This document shows, in pieces, positions 1 through 7,729 of a stretch of DNA of 47,972 bases (positions are counted from its first letter, which is position 1; the number at the start of each line of letters is the position of its first letter). Position numbers and translations under genes: made by a program. Origin of the DNA: Micavibrio sp. (GTDB taxonomy: Bacteria > Pseudomonadota > Alphaproteobacteria > Micavibrionales > Micavibrionaceae); NCBI GenBank assembly GCA_002695035.1, contig NZNU01000060.1, positions 10,126 through 58,097 on the forward strand, in the 5' to 3' direction. The notes beneath the pieces are model-generated. The model was not told where the DNA came from and did not search any database. It saw nothing but the letters and a program-made list of their open reading frames with translations.

Positions 1-107
1 CCTGCGCCGTTCAATACATCGACTTGGTGTTTACAGTCTTCGCGGTTGTTCCAGATTGAATGTGTTTTTTCGCCTGATTGCGTGTCGATAAATACGAGAT
101 AAGTCAT
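1..107 (-). CDS. Partial hypothetical protein, N-terminal 35 codons
   Basis: The ATG at 107-105 is preceded by a good GAGGAG ribosome-binding site, and the frame stays open to the window edge. The visible protein starts MTYLVFIDTQSGEKTHSIWN and is hydrophilic, with no signal peptide. It lies downstream of ardC on the same strand, beyond a hairpin, so it probably belongs to the same block of small plasmid-establishment genes. I do not recognise the family; the C-terminal part is outside the window. Confidence 0.6.
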   Translation of the reverse strand, partial: MTYLVFIDTQSGEKTHSIWNNREDCKHQVDVLNGA

Positions 108-127
108 AATTTGCTCCTCATTAAAGG

Positions 128-148
128 GGCAGGGGGCTTTCCCCTGCC
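128..148. terminator. Hairpin terminator between ardC and the partial gene
   Basis: An 8-bp perfect stem (ggcagggg / cccctgcc) with a 5-nt loop lies just after the ardC stop. It is followed by a short T run on the plus strand and by CCTTT on the minus strand, so termination of the ardC transcript is plausible but may be weak. Confidence 0.5.
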
Positions 149-160
149 TTTTGTCTTGGG

Positions 161-1033
161 TTAATCTTGATTGGTGAAAGAAAAGAGATAATCAGCGGCT
201 TTTTGTGCCTGTGAGCTGGCCGAAAAGATAAACTTCTTGTCGTCCTTCAAGGCTTTCAGCCAGTTTTGTATATAAATGGCGTGGTCTTCTCTGGGGCTTG
301 ACTCTACGCCTGTAGATGCACAAAGCATGGCGGCGCCAAGTTCTGCGACCAATTCCTCGAAAGCATAGTCTTTTGAAGCAAATTGATGCTTCTGCTCACG
401 GTTTAGGCGTTTTTCCGCTCCTGTCCAGTGGACAAGCTCGTGAAATGCCGTGCTGTAGTAATTCTGCGTAGCTGTAGAGCCGCACGTATCCTTGAAAAAT
501 TCAGGGCTGGGCAGGTTGATAAAGTCCTCTAATACGCTGTAATAGGCGCGGCGTTCATCAAAACGAATATCTGCGCCTGATGCTTCAATGAGCTGGTCTG
601 CCGCAGAAATAGCCTGTATATCATTCGGCTCAAAATCATCTTGGAGCAGGGTATATCCATCAACCTGATCGGCATTAAAGACAGTTGAATATTTGGCAAA
701 CATAATTTGCTCGCGCTGTTCATTGTCTTCGGTTGGCTCGACTTCTATGGATTTCCAAAAAACAATCTGGCGGCCTTTCTCGCCCTTTTTTACCTGTGCG
801 CCCATATCCTGCCATTGTTTATAAGTTGCCCATGTTCCGCTTGAATAGGCGCTTTTCATCTGGTGCGCCCATAGCAAAGGCACATTGATACCGTGATAAT
901 AATTTCCCGTGCGGGCGTTCTGGGGAACAATCGAACAGCCATGCCAAGGCAATTCAAAATCCCCTGATAAGCCTTGTTCCAGAGCTTCAATGATTGTGTC
1001 AGTAACAGATTGGTAAATATCGGTGCGTTTCAT
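161..1033 (-). CDS. ardC: ArdC-type antirestriction protein (ssDNA-binding plus zincin domain)
   Basis: The 290-aa protein has the ArdC layout. An N-terminal ssDNA-binding domain (about 1-125) contains the segment GNYYHGINVPLLWA, and a C-terminal zincin-like metallopeptidase domain carries HELVH at 198-202, with a downstream acidic helix near EELVAELGAA that could supply a third ligand. In the family, ArdC protects incoming plasmid DNA from host restriction during conjugation. A ribosome-binding site (AAGGAG) sits 8 nt before the ATG. Its leader contains structured element A. Genes upstream on the same strand are the methylase-like gene and parB. The family call is secure; the enzymatic role of the HExxH site in this protein is inferred. 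Confidence 0.88.
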   Translation of the reverse strand: MKRTDIYQSVTDTIIEALEQGLSGDFELPWHGCSIVPQNARTGNYYHGINVPLLWAHQMKSAYSSGTWATYKQWQDMGAQVKKGEKGRQIVFWKSIEVEPTEDNEQREQIMFAKYSTVFNADQVDGYTLLQDDFEPNDIQAISAADQLIEASGADIRFDERRAYYSVLEDFINLPSPEFFKDTCGSTATQNYYSTAFHELVHWTGAEKRLNREQKHQFASKDYAFEELVAELGAAMLCASTGVESSPREDHAIYIQNWLKALKDDKKFIFSASSQAQKAADYLFSFTNQD

Positions 1034-1054
1034 CTTCTTTTCTCCTTAAAATGT

Positions 1055-1221
1055 GTGTTGCACTTCTTTCCTAGAAGTGCCGTGAAACGGCTTTGGAAGC
1101 GGCTGGAGCGGTCACGACCCACAAAAACGGAGGGGGATCACCCACCTTGCACAAGTCGAAGACGCGGAAAGGTGGGGATACCGTTTTTGTGCGCTTTAGC
1201 GGCCCGAAGGGAGGTCTTGAC
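1055..1221 (-). ncRNA. Structured leader element, copy A (upstream of ardC)
   Basis: Non-coding region between the methylase-like gene and ardC. Stems, in plus coordinates: P1 1111-1119 with 1213-1221 (8 of 9 pairs); P2 1120-1130 with 1181-1191 (11 perfect pairs); inside P2 a 50-nt core, 1131-1180, with a 7-bp stem (ccacctt / aaggtgg read on the minus strand) and a small hairpin gtc-gaa-gac. Between P1 and ardC lie a hairpin gccgt-gaa-acggc (1079-1091) and a 19-nt box (1055-1073) identical to copy B. Copy B (3708-3880) keeps the core but replaces the P1 and P2 sequences with other complementary sequences. The minus strand is chosen because of the downstream gene; the element could act as RNA or as folded single-stranded DNA. 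I do not recognise it as a named RNA family. Confidence 0.7.
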
Positions 1222-1235
1222 GGATACAGCCAAGA

Positions 1236-1895
1236 CTAAAAGAGACGGCCATGCTGCCTGAGAAAGGCAAGCGTGGCCGGTGTCCAAGAAGCGTCGAAAG
1301 TCTCCATAGACAGGCTATTGCAACGCTCCACATGGGCGGGGATTCCTGCAAATGTCAGTTGCAAAAAGCACATATGATACGCAATTTGACTGATATCCTG
1401 AGCGCTTACGAGTAAATGGGAGGAGGGGTCATAACCCATTTCTGCAATAACCTTAGCCGCCGCTAATATCATCCCGCCTGCGCCTGATGCAGGCTCATTC
1501 AGCGTTATAAAGCCTTTTTCCTTAATGGCGGTCTCTGCCCCCTGTAATCCAATCACAGCCATCATTCGAGAGACAGGCATCGGCGTAAAAAACTGACCTG
1601 TTTTAGCATCAAGTGCATTTAATTCAGCAGCGGCCTGTCCGAGAAAGTCTTGTCCGTCCATCACACCGCGCCAAACCATAGCCATAAGACGGGGATATGC
1701 TCTAATCGTGTCTTTATCACGATATGTTTGAACGATATTCATATAACGCTCTTCAAGGTTTTCGGCGCGATCTGGGGATGCTGTCAATTTTGCATAGGCG
1801 CAAAAGGCCAGTTCACAAAAATCCCTGAATTTTTCGGATGAAGATTTTGAAGGGTCTAAACGTGATAAGTCTCTAATAAATTCTTGAATGCTCAT
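1236..1895 (-). CDS. N6-adenine DNA methylase-like SAM-binding protein, lacking NPPY
   Basis: The 219-aa protein resembles the SAM-binding half of HsdM-type adenine methylases. GQFFTP (about 100-105) and EPASGAGGMI form the SAM-binding motif I, followed by AQDIS and a helix containing MCFLQLTFAGIPA. The catalytic motif IV (N/D-PPY/F/W) that normally follows is not visible; the protein ends soon after NSLSMETFDASWTPA. Short proteins of this shape occur on alphaproteobacterial plasmids, so this is probably the natural length rather than a truncation. AGGA lies before the ATG. A terminator-like hairpin sits between parB and this start, so expression may depend on read-through. A modification or decoy role is inference only. 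Confidence 0.7.
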   Translation of the reverse strand: MSIQEFIRDLSRLDPSKSSSEKFRDFCELAFCAYAKLTASPDRAENLEERYMNIVQTYRDKDTIRAYPRLMAMVWRGVMDGQDFLGQAAAELNALDAKTGQFFTPMPVSRMMAVIGLQGAETAIKEKGFITLNEPASGAGGMILAAAKVIAEMGYDPSSHLLVSAQDISQIAYHMCFLQLTFAGIPAHVERCNSLSMETFDASWTPATLAFLRQHGRLF

Positions 1896-1905
1896 GGTGA
1901 ATTCC

Positions 1906-1939
1906 TAAAAAAGAAAAGCCGCCCGATATTTCGGGCGGC
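1906..1939 (-). terminator. Rho-independent terminator or attenuator after the parB-like gene
   Basis: A perfect 9-bp stem (1918-1926 with 1931-1939) is followed on the minus strand by TTTTCTTTTTT. It lies 12 nt after the parB-like stop and only about 10 nt before the methylase-like start codon, so it both ends parB and could attenuate the next gene. Confidence 0.8.
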
Positions 1940-1951
1940 AAATTGGTAGAA

Positions 1952-3673
1952 TTAAGCGGCCTCTTTGAAATCCTCGGCTGTATCGTCCAAGGTTTCATCC
2001 TGCTCGACCTGCTTCACATCAGGGTCAATCGCAGGGAAAGCCATAGCTTCTGGAATCCAGAATGTTGCTTTCAATTCGTCTTCACTGGGGCTTTCAAGTG
2101 TAAGAACGTGCTGAAAATGTTTGCTCATTGAGGTCACAAGTTCTTTTTTCTTATATCCTGCAACATTGCCGAATTTCTGAAAGCACCCTGCCTCGGTAAC
2201 AATCTGCTGTAATTGCACCTTGTTACGGCGTTTCAAAAAGGCTTCATCTGGTCGCCAGTAATTCCGCATATCAACACGCAAATCCTGGGCAACCTGATTG
2301 AAGATGCTGCCTTCATAAGTATCAAGCTGATCACAGAATAATTGCCCGAATTCCAAGGCATCCAGTGTCACCAAAAGGCTTTCTAAAACATCATCCGATA
2401 AGTCTTTGACAGCTTTATAGGCATCTTCTAGGTCATAGTTGAAAAGATAACCCAAATCGCGCCATGTAGCGTCTTCGGAGTCATGGCCGAAATGCGCCAA
2501 TAAAGCCTTTGCCTGTTCATTGATAATTGCGAGGGCAGGGGAGGTTGTCTCTTCCTGCTCGAAATAGGACAGACAATCATGGTTTTTGAAACGATATAGC
2601 TTGTTTGCGACAGCAAGCTGTTTCGCAACCCTTGGGTTTTCAATCAAAGCCGATTGAACCGTGATACTTTTATGCATGGCCATATAACGGCGTAGCGGAG
2701 TAGGGTAAGTGGCTTTAGGCTTCACTTTAAGGCTATTTGCTGTACCTTCATCAGCCTTGGTTTTGATAAGCCCTTCATGGACTTCAACAGCACCGCTTGC
2801 CGATAACGAGACAATAACGCCTCCTGTCTCACCTTCTTCGGCGCGGCCATACTGCCAAGCACTGAAATAGCCCTCAACAAATTCCACCCAATCGACTTTC
2901 TCACGATAGGATTCTACCAGTTCTTCTGCCGCTTGCTTTTGCAGTTCAAAGAATTGCTCTGCATCATTGAAATAGGTGCTATCGTCCTCACCTAAAAGGT
3001 CGGTTGTATACTCACCTGTGTAAAGCTCACGCTCAAAAATAGCCATAGAGAGGGTCGGAAGATCGCCCAAAATACGGTCTTTGATATCCTCGGCATCCCA
3101 ATAACCTGATTTTGCCATGTTAAGACAGCGTTCCTGTTCCTCAAAAGTCCCAATACTCAAGGCTTCTGCCTGTGAGAGAGTGATTTCACCTGTCTCAAGA
3201 CATTCTTTGACTGTCTCACTTAACTGCATGAGAACAAGGCGGCGTCTGACAGTGTGTGCGCTTAATCCTGTTTGAGCGACAATATCATCAAGTTTTTCAC
3301 CGTCCTGAACCAGTTTTGTTAGCGCTTGTGCTTCCTCCAATGGTGTAAGGTCTTGCCTTTGGATGTTTTCCATTGTGGCAATTCGCAAAGCCGTATCGGC
3401 ATCGAGGTCGTCTTTAATTTCAACAGTAACCTCGTAATCTTTCGGCAAATCGCCATTTTCAACCAAATGGCTTATAGCCCGAAAACGGCGTTCACCGCAG
3501 ATAATAGGGTGTAATTTCTTTTTACCTTTGGCTTTTCCGACAATCAAATTTTGAAGCAAACCGTCCGTTTTAATGGATTGAGCCAAGCCCAGAATTGAGT
3601 CTTCATCAAAGGCTTTGCGAGGGTTAGCATCCGAAACCTGAATTTTCGTGATTGGTAGTTTTGTGTAAGTCAT
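1952..3673 (-). CDS. ParB/KorB-like DNA-binding protein with a long C-terminal extension
   Basis: The 573-aa protein opens with a ParB N-terminal domain: NPRK (17-20), GLLQNLIV, the nucleotide-binding motif GERRFRA, and ENIQRQDLTPLEEA. A helix-turn-helix follows (DIVAQTGLSAHTVRRRLVLM). About 370 further residues have no motif I recognise and are rich in acidic residues. ParB-family proteins bind plasmid centromere or operator sites, and many switch with CTP. There is no ParA beside it, so this may be a transcriptional regulator or silencer rather than a classical partition protein. The gene is preceded by structured element B, and the start has AAAGGA upstream. It is longer than typical ParB (about 300 aa). 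Confidence 0.8.
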   Translation of the reverse strand: MTYTKLPITKIQVSDANPRKAFDEDSILGLAQSIKTDGLLQNLIVGKAKGKKKLHPIICGERRFRAISHLVENGDLPKDYEVTVEIKDDLDADTALRIATMENIQRQDLTPLEEAQALTKLVQDGEKLDDIVAQTGLSAHTVRRRLVLMQLSETVKECLETGEITLSQAEALSIGTFEEQERCLNMAKSGYWDAEDIKDRILGDLPTLSMAIFERELYTGEYTTDLLGEDDSTYFNDAEQFFELQKQAAEELVESYREKVDWVEFVEGYFSAWQYGRAEEGETGGVIVSLSASGAVEVHEGLIKTKADEGTANSLKVKPKATYPTPLRRYMAMHKSITVQSALIENPRVAKQLAVANKLYRFKNHDCLSYFEQEETTSPALAIINEQAKALLAHFGHDSEDATWRDLGYLFNYDLEDAYKAVKDLSDDVLESLLVTLDALEFGQLFCDQLDTYEGSIFNQVAQDLRVDMRNYWRPDEAFLKRRNKVQLQQIVTEAGCFQKFGNVAGYKKKELVTSMSKHFQHVLTLESPSEDELKATFWIPEAMAFPAIDPDVKQVEQDETLDDTAEDFKEAA

Positions 3674-3707
3674 AGTTTTTTCCTTTCGCTGATTTAGTTA
3701 AAAGTGC

Positions 3708-3880
3708 GTGTTGCACTTCTTTCCTATGAGCCGCGTAACGGCACGAAAGCGGGGGAGATTTAACCATGACCCGGACTTGCCGGAGGGGGATCACCCGCCT
3801 TGCACAAGGCGAAGCCGCGGAAAGGTGGGGATACCGGCAAGTCAGCCGAAGGTGAGCGTCAGCGAAGGTCTTGTTAAATC
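3708..3880 (-). ncRNA. Structured leader element, copy B (upstream of the parB-like gene)
   Basis: Second copy of the element seen at 1055-1221. P1 is 3757-3764 with 3873-3880 (8 perfect pairs) plus gacc/ggtc (3768-3771 with 3867-3870). P2 is 3774-3783 with 3834-3843 (10 perfect pairs). The enclosed core, 3784-3833, is 50 nt as in copy A and differs at 3 positions. Two of those form one base pair that changes from t-a to g-c in the small hairpin (ggc-gaa-gcc here). A 19-nt box at 3708-3726 is identical to copy A, followed by the parB-like start 35 nt later. The preserved pairing with different sequence supports a selected fold. Confidence 0.7.
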
Positions 3881-3945
3881 GGCCCGAAGGGGGCTAATTA
3901 AAACCTATCGAAACCCTTGCTATACATAGATTATTAACTAATTGA

Positions 3946-3977
3946 ATGTAAGATTAATATATATTATTATCTTACAT
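3946..3977. promoter_or_regulatory. 9-bp inverted repeat, probable operator of the AbiEi-like gene
   Basis: atgtaagat (3946-3954) and atcttacat (3969-3977) are perfect inverted copies across a 14-nt AT-only spacer. They end 15 nt before the start codon at 3993. AbiEi-type antitoxins bind such repeats in their own promoters, so autoregulation is the natural reading; it is inferred from position. Confidence 0.55.
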
Positions 3978-3992
3978 ATTGAGGTAATACAA

Positions 3993-4595
3993 ATGCTATC
4001 TACAGCGCAAAAAATTATGAACAGAATTAAGCGGAAAGGCCGTGGATGGGTCTTTACGCCGCAGGATTTTGTCGATTTAGCATCACGCAGTAATGTGGAT
4101 GTGATTTTATACCGTCTTGTTCAGGATGGTGATATTCGCCGTATTCAGCGCGGATTATATGATTTTCCAAAGATTGATGCCCGCCTTGGTATCTTATCAC
4201 CAGATGTAAAAGGGATCGCTCAAGCGGTTGCGCGCCAATCTGGCGATAGTATCGCCCAATCCGGTGCGGCCGCAGCCAACCTTTTGGGCCTAAGTACACA
4301 AGTCCCTGGCAAGATCGTGTATTCTACAACAGGCAAGAGCAAAAGCATTCCAGTGAAAAACCGCTCAATTCAGCTTGTTTCCTCTCATATTCCAGCCGCT
4401 TTGCATCATCTGGACGATCCCGTAACCCTGACACTGCAAGCCCTCGATTATCTGGGCAAAAAGCATGTAACCAAGACAATGATCAAAAAATGTGCAAGCA
4501 TTCTGTCCGATACGGATAAAAACAGAATCAGGCACAATATCCGCTATATTAAAAATGCGTGGCTATCAGATGTCGCGCGGCAACTATGCTATTAA
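3993..4595 (+). CDS. AbiEi/DUF6088-like regulator (putative antitoxin)
   Basis: The ATG at 3993 is preferred over an upstream TTG because GAGG lies about 9 nt before it and the upstream codons would overlap the inverted-repeat operator. The 200-aa protein starts with a winged-helix region (about 1-60: FTPQDFVDLASRSNVDVILY, then GDIRRIQRGLYDFP). It continues into a domain with QSGAAAANLLGLSTQVP and IQLVSSHIPAALHHLDDP, characteristic of AbiEi/DUF6088 proteins. In known systems these repress their operon and neutralise an AbiEii nucleotidyltransferase. No AbiEii gene is present; the next gene is a Fic protein, an unusual partner. Family call good, antitoxin role inferred. Confidence 0.7.
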   Translation: MLSTAQKIMNRIKRKGRGWVFTPQDFVDLASRSNVDVILYRLVQDGDIRRIQRGLYDFPKIDARLGILSPDVKGIAQAVARQSGDSIAQSGAAAANLLGLSTQVPGKIVYSTTGKSKSIPVKNRSIQLVSSHIPAALHHLDDPVTLTLQALDYLGKKHVTKTMIKKCASILSDTDKNRIRHNIRYIKNAWLSDVARQLCY

Positions 4596-4641
4596 ACCCC
4601 AAAAATTCAAATTATTTCTTTCTTAAACCCCAAAAATTCAA
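4592..4641. repeat. Two 19-bp direct repeats between the AbiEi-like and fic genes
   Basis: An identical 19-mer starting ttaaaccccaaaa occurs at 4592-4610 and 4623-4641, with start points 31 bp apart (about three helical turns). The first copy overlaps the stop codon of the AbiEi-like gene, and the second ends 25 bp before the fic start. A regulatory site for one of the two winged-helix proteins is plausible. Confidence 0.6.
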
Positions 4642-4666
4642 TAAACTCGGCAAATAAGGATTTTAA

Positions 4667-6157
4667 ATGCCCACTTTTTTTGATGAACTGCCTGAAATAT
4701 TTGTCTCCAATACCGAAATTTCGGCATTGGTAAGCGAAGCTGTGAAATCAGGAAAACTGCGAAAACTCGGCTCAAGGCTTTACACAAAGAATCTGGAAGA
4801 GGCGCCGGAAAGTATCGTAAGACGAAATTGGTATTTTTTGCTCAAGGATTATTACCCCGATGCTCTGATTGCCGACCGCACCGCCATAGAAAATCAGCCT
4901 TCTACGGATGGCTCGGTGTTTATCGTTTCGAAGAAAAAACGAGAAACCGCTCTACCAGGAATTACTTTCAAACCAAGACCAGGAGTAGGGGGCTTGGAAA
5001 CAGACAAGCCTTTTTTAGGCGGGGTTCATCTATCCTCAACCGGCCGGGCTTATCTTGAAAATATGCGCGTATCCCGCGCGCGCGGGGGCGATACCTCCCG
5101 CACCTTGTCCCGAAAAGAAATTGAAGAACGCCTTGACCGCATCTTGCGACAAAGCGGTCATGCCGGAGTGAATGCTATTCGGGATGAAGCCCGCACATTG
5201 ACTAAAAAGCTGGACGCGGAAAAAGAATTTAAGGAACTGGACGAGCTGATCGGATCACTGCTTGGAACGCGCGACGCAGAAATGAAAAGTGATCTTGGTA
5301 AAGCCCGTAAAGGGGGGATGCCCTTTGACCCTGTCAGGCTGGAAAAATTCATCAAATTGTTTGAAGCCTTAAAAGCCTCAGCCCCGATACACCGCCGCGC
5401 GCGCGAAACTACTTCACAGGCCAACACCAATTTGTCCTTTTTTGAGGCTTATTTCTCCAACTTCATTGAGGGCACAGAATTTGAAATTAATGAAGCCGTT
5501 GATATTGTCTTCAACGGTCGCATCCCGAATGATCGGCCGGAAGACGCCCATGATGTTTTAGGAACATTCAGGATTGTTTCCGATACTACGGAAATGAGCA
5601 GATTACCTGGTTCAGCGGAAGAATTATCTCAATTACTAAAAAGCCGTCACGCGGTTTTTATGGAACTCCGTCCTGATAAACATCCCGGTGCATATAAAAT
5701 CAAAAATAATCAGGCTGGTTCAAGCCTCTTTGTTGCCCCTGAACTGGTAGAAGGCACACTAGAAAAAGGGTTCGAGATATACCAATCACTAAACGTGCCT
5801 CTTTACCGGGCTATTTTTATGATGTTCTTGATTAGCGAGATACACCCTTTTACAGATGGTAACGGGCGCGCGGCGCGGATTATGATGAACGCGGAGCTGG
5901 TTGCGGCCGATGAAGAAAAAATAATTATTCCAACAGTCTATAGAAGCAATTATCTCTCTTCACTCAAGGCGCTGACCCATAACGGCCTAACAGATCCGCT
6001 GATACGAACACTCGACTTTGCTCAAAAATATACAAGAAGCCTTGATTGGCATAATTTTGAAGAAGCGCGACACCAGCTCACCGAAACAAATGCTTTCATG
6101 GATCCAAATGAAGCCGATGAAACCGGCGTGAGACTGAAACTTTATCAGGAAAGATAA
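4667..6157 (+). CDS. Fic-family AMP-transferase with N-terminal AbiEi-like winged helix
   Basis: The 496-aa protein has a complete Fic active-site motif HPFTDGNGRAAR at 393-404. SNFIEG at 264-269 matches the class II inhibitory motif (S/T)xxxE(G/N), so the enzyme is probably held off by its own alpha-inhibitory helix. Residues 1-45 resemble the wing region of AbiEi-like regulators (SGKLRKLGSRLYTKN). Fic enzymes usually transfer AMP from ATP to a Ser/Thr/Tyr of a target protein; the target here is unknown. AAGGA precedes the ATG. The gene follows the AbiEi-like regulator by 71 nt, suggesting one operon. A toxin or regulatory role is inferred. Confidence 0.85.
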   Translation: MPTFFDELPEIFVSNTEISALVSEAVKSGKLRKLGSRLYTKNLEEAPESIVRRNWYFLLKDYYPDALIADRTAIENQPSTDGSVFIVSKKKRETALPGITFKPRPGVGGLETDKPFLGGVHLSSTGRAYLENMRVSRARGGDTSRTLSRKEIEERLDRILRQSGHAGVNAIRDEARTLTKKLDAEKEFKELDELIGSLLGTRDAEMKSDLGKARKGGMPFDPVRLEKFIKLFEALKASAPIHRRARETTSQANTNLSFFEAYFSNFIEGTEFEINEAVDIVFNGRIPNDRPEDAHDVLGTFRIVSDTTEMSRLPGSAEELSQLLKSRHAVFMELRPDKHPGAYKIKNNQAGSSLFVAPELVEGTLEKGFEIYQSLNVPLYRAIFMMFLISEIHPFTDGNGRAARIMMNAELVAADEEKIIIPTVYRSNYLSSLKALTHNGLTDPLIRTLDFAQKYTRSLDWHNFEEARHQLTETNAFMDPNEADETGVRLKLYQER

Positions 6158-6322
6158 CCGCTGGCATATCAATTTGTATTGCATCCTTCTTATTTTGAAA
6201 GACACGTATTTAATCTTGAAGTCTTTTGTAAGCCTGAATTACAAGTTTCTTTGCTTAGCCTCAAAGCATAAAATTAACTTACAGGTTATTTTTTCGACAG
6301 ATTTATTAATCTATAGGTTAAT

Positions 6323-7564
6323 TTAAAGCCAAAGATTGCTCACAGGCACTGCCCATAGATTTTGGCCAAACGGAACAACATCACGACCACGATACAAGAC
6401 TATTCCGCATATGAAATCATGACCTGCTAAACGCTGAAGCTCTTCCAGACCTTTAAAATCAGCTTTTGAGACACTATCGCGCTGTTTAACCTCAACCGCA
6501 GCTAATTGCCCGTTGGATTTTTCCAAGACAAAATCAACTTCCTTATTATCACTGGTTCTGAAATGGTATAAATCCATCTTCTCATTTTGAAATGTCATAA
6601 GCTTGAGAAGTTCGGTCGCAACAAAGTTCTCAAGAACATGCCCAAAAAGCTCCGGTCTGTTTTGTTCAAGATCGCTGAGCTCATACTGCATGAGATGGCA
6701 TAAGAGCAAAGTATCGCTCATATAACCTTTTGGGGATTTGACAAGACGTTTTCCAATATTGCGCGACCAGGGCGCCAGCTCGAAAGTCAGGAACAGCATT
6801 TTAAGCAAGGTTTTGTAATTCCGGGACGTCACAGGATTTAAACCGGCATCCCTTGCGATATCCGCATCATTCACCAAACCGCCGGCGCGATTAGCCAAAA
6901 TCCGAAGCAAATTAGGCAGCGTGCTTAATTTTTCAATTTCAGCGAGAGCGCGGACATCTCGTTGTAAAATAGTGGTCAGATAACCATCAAACCAGGTTGT
7001 ACGCTCAAGTTTTTGTGAACCTGAAATTTCGGGATAGGTCGCTAGGCGCATAACCTCGGCCAGTTTATATTTGGCAGAGTCTGGCTCAAATTCTTTGTTA
7101 AAAAGCTTTTCGATAAAATTACCGTCGCCGGCCAAGGCTTCTGACGCGGCCAAGGGATAGAGCGTTAAAACGCTCATACGACCAACCAAAGGATCTGATA
7201 ATTTCGGCAAGGCCATAATATTGGCTGATCCGGTGAGCAGAAAACGCCCTTTGAGTTTTGGTTGTTCCAGTCTCAATTCATCCACGACAATTTTTAAGGC
7301 TCTGAAAATCTCCGGAACAAGCTGAACTTCATCAATGATTAAGGCACCTTTACGCTCTTTCAAATAGCTCTCAGGAGAGTTGGCGGCGGCAGCCATTTGT
7401 GTTGTACTGTCAAAAGTCACATATTCAGCTGGGTAATCTTTCTTGGCAATGGATTGTACCAATGTGCTCTTGCCAGCCTGTCTCGGACCATTTAAAAACA
7501 CGACAGGGCTGACATTTAATGCCTTTAGAAGTCTATGTCGTGCGTGTCTTTTGATATATGACAT
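6323..7564 (-). CDS. AAA ATPase with DUF4143 domain
   Basis: The 413-aa protein has Walker A in NGPRQAGKSTLV (about 25-36) and Walker B in LIIDEVQLVPEI. LLTGSANIMALPKL is a sensor-1-like strand, and a winged-helix region lies around DADIARDAGLNPVTSRNY. The C-terminal DUF4143 part contains DFVLEKSNGQLAAVEVKQRD, which looks like a PD-(D/E)xK-type fold. Members of this family are widespread and poorly characterised; a nucleic-acid or toxin-antitoxin role is often suspected but unproven. The gene stands alone, convergent with fic, and has its own promoter. Confidence 0.8.
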   Translation of the reverse strand: MSYIKRHARHRLLKALNVSPVVFLNGPRQAGKSTLVQSIAKKDYPAEYVTFDSTTQMAAAANSPESYLKERKGALIIDEVQLVPEIFRALKIVVDELRLEQPKLKGRFLLTGSANIMALPKLSDPLVGRMSVLTLYPLAASEALAGDGNFIEKLFNKEFEPDSAKYKLAEVMRLATYPEISGSQKLERTTWFDGYLTTILQRDVRALAEIEKLSTLPNLLRILANRAGGLVNDADIARDAGLNPVTSRNYKTLLKMLFLTFELAPWSRNIGKRLVKSPKGYMSDTLLLCHLMQYELSDLEQNRPELFGHVLENFVATELLKLMTFQNEKMDLYHFRTSDNKEVDFVLEKSNGQLAAVEVKQRDSVSKADFKGLEELQRLAGHDFICGIVLYRGRDVVPFGQNLWAVPVSNLWL

Positions 7565-7605
7565 TGAAAATTAAAATCCTGTAGTTATAAATCCACCTTT
7601 TATAA

Positions 7606-7633
7606 ATTATAAAACAAACTTTTATATTTGCAA
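7606..7633 (-). promoter_or_regulatory. Sigma70-type promoter of the DUF4143 ATPase
   Basis: On the minus strand TTGCAA (7633-7628), a 16-nt spacer and a perfect TATAAT (7611-7606) lie about 40 nt before the ATPase start codon. The 7565-7729 stretch holds nothing else recognisable. Confidence 0.6.
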
Positions 7634-7729
7634 AATGATTTATTATTTCTGTAACAACGATTGATCTGGATCTCTTCAGCGTACTTTGACACGGTTTTTA
7701 AAGCTGAACAGAGCGAGAAACACCATTTC

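Noticed and set aside
974-1261. A plus-strand open frame across structured element A
   Set aside because: It overlaps the ardC start and the paired element, has no ribosome-binding site, and the second copy of the element does not keep the frame, so conservation here is structural and not coding.
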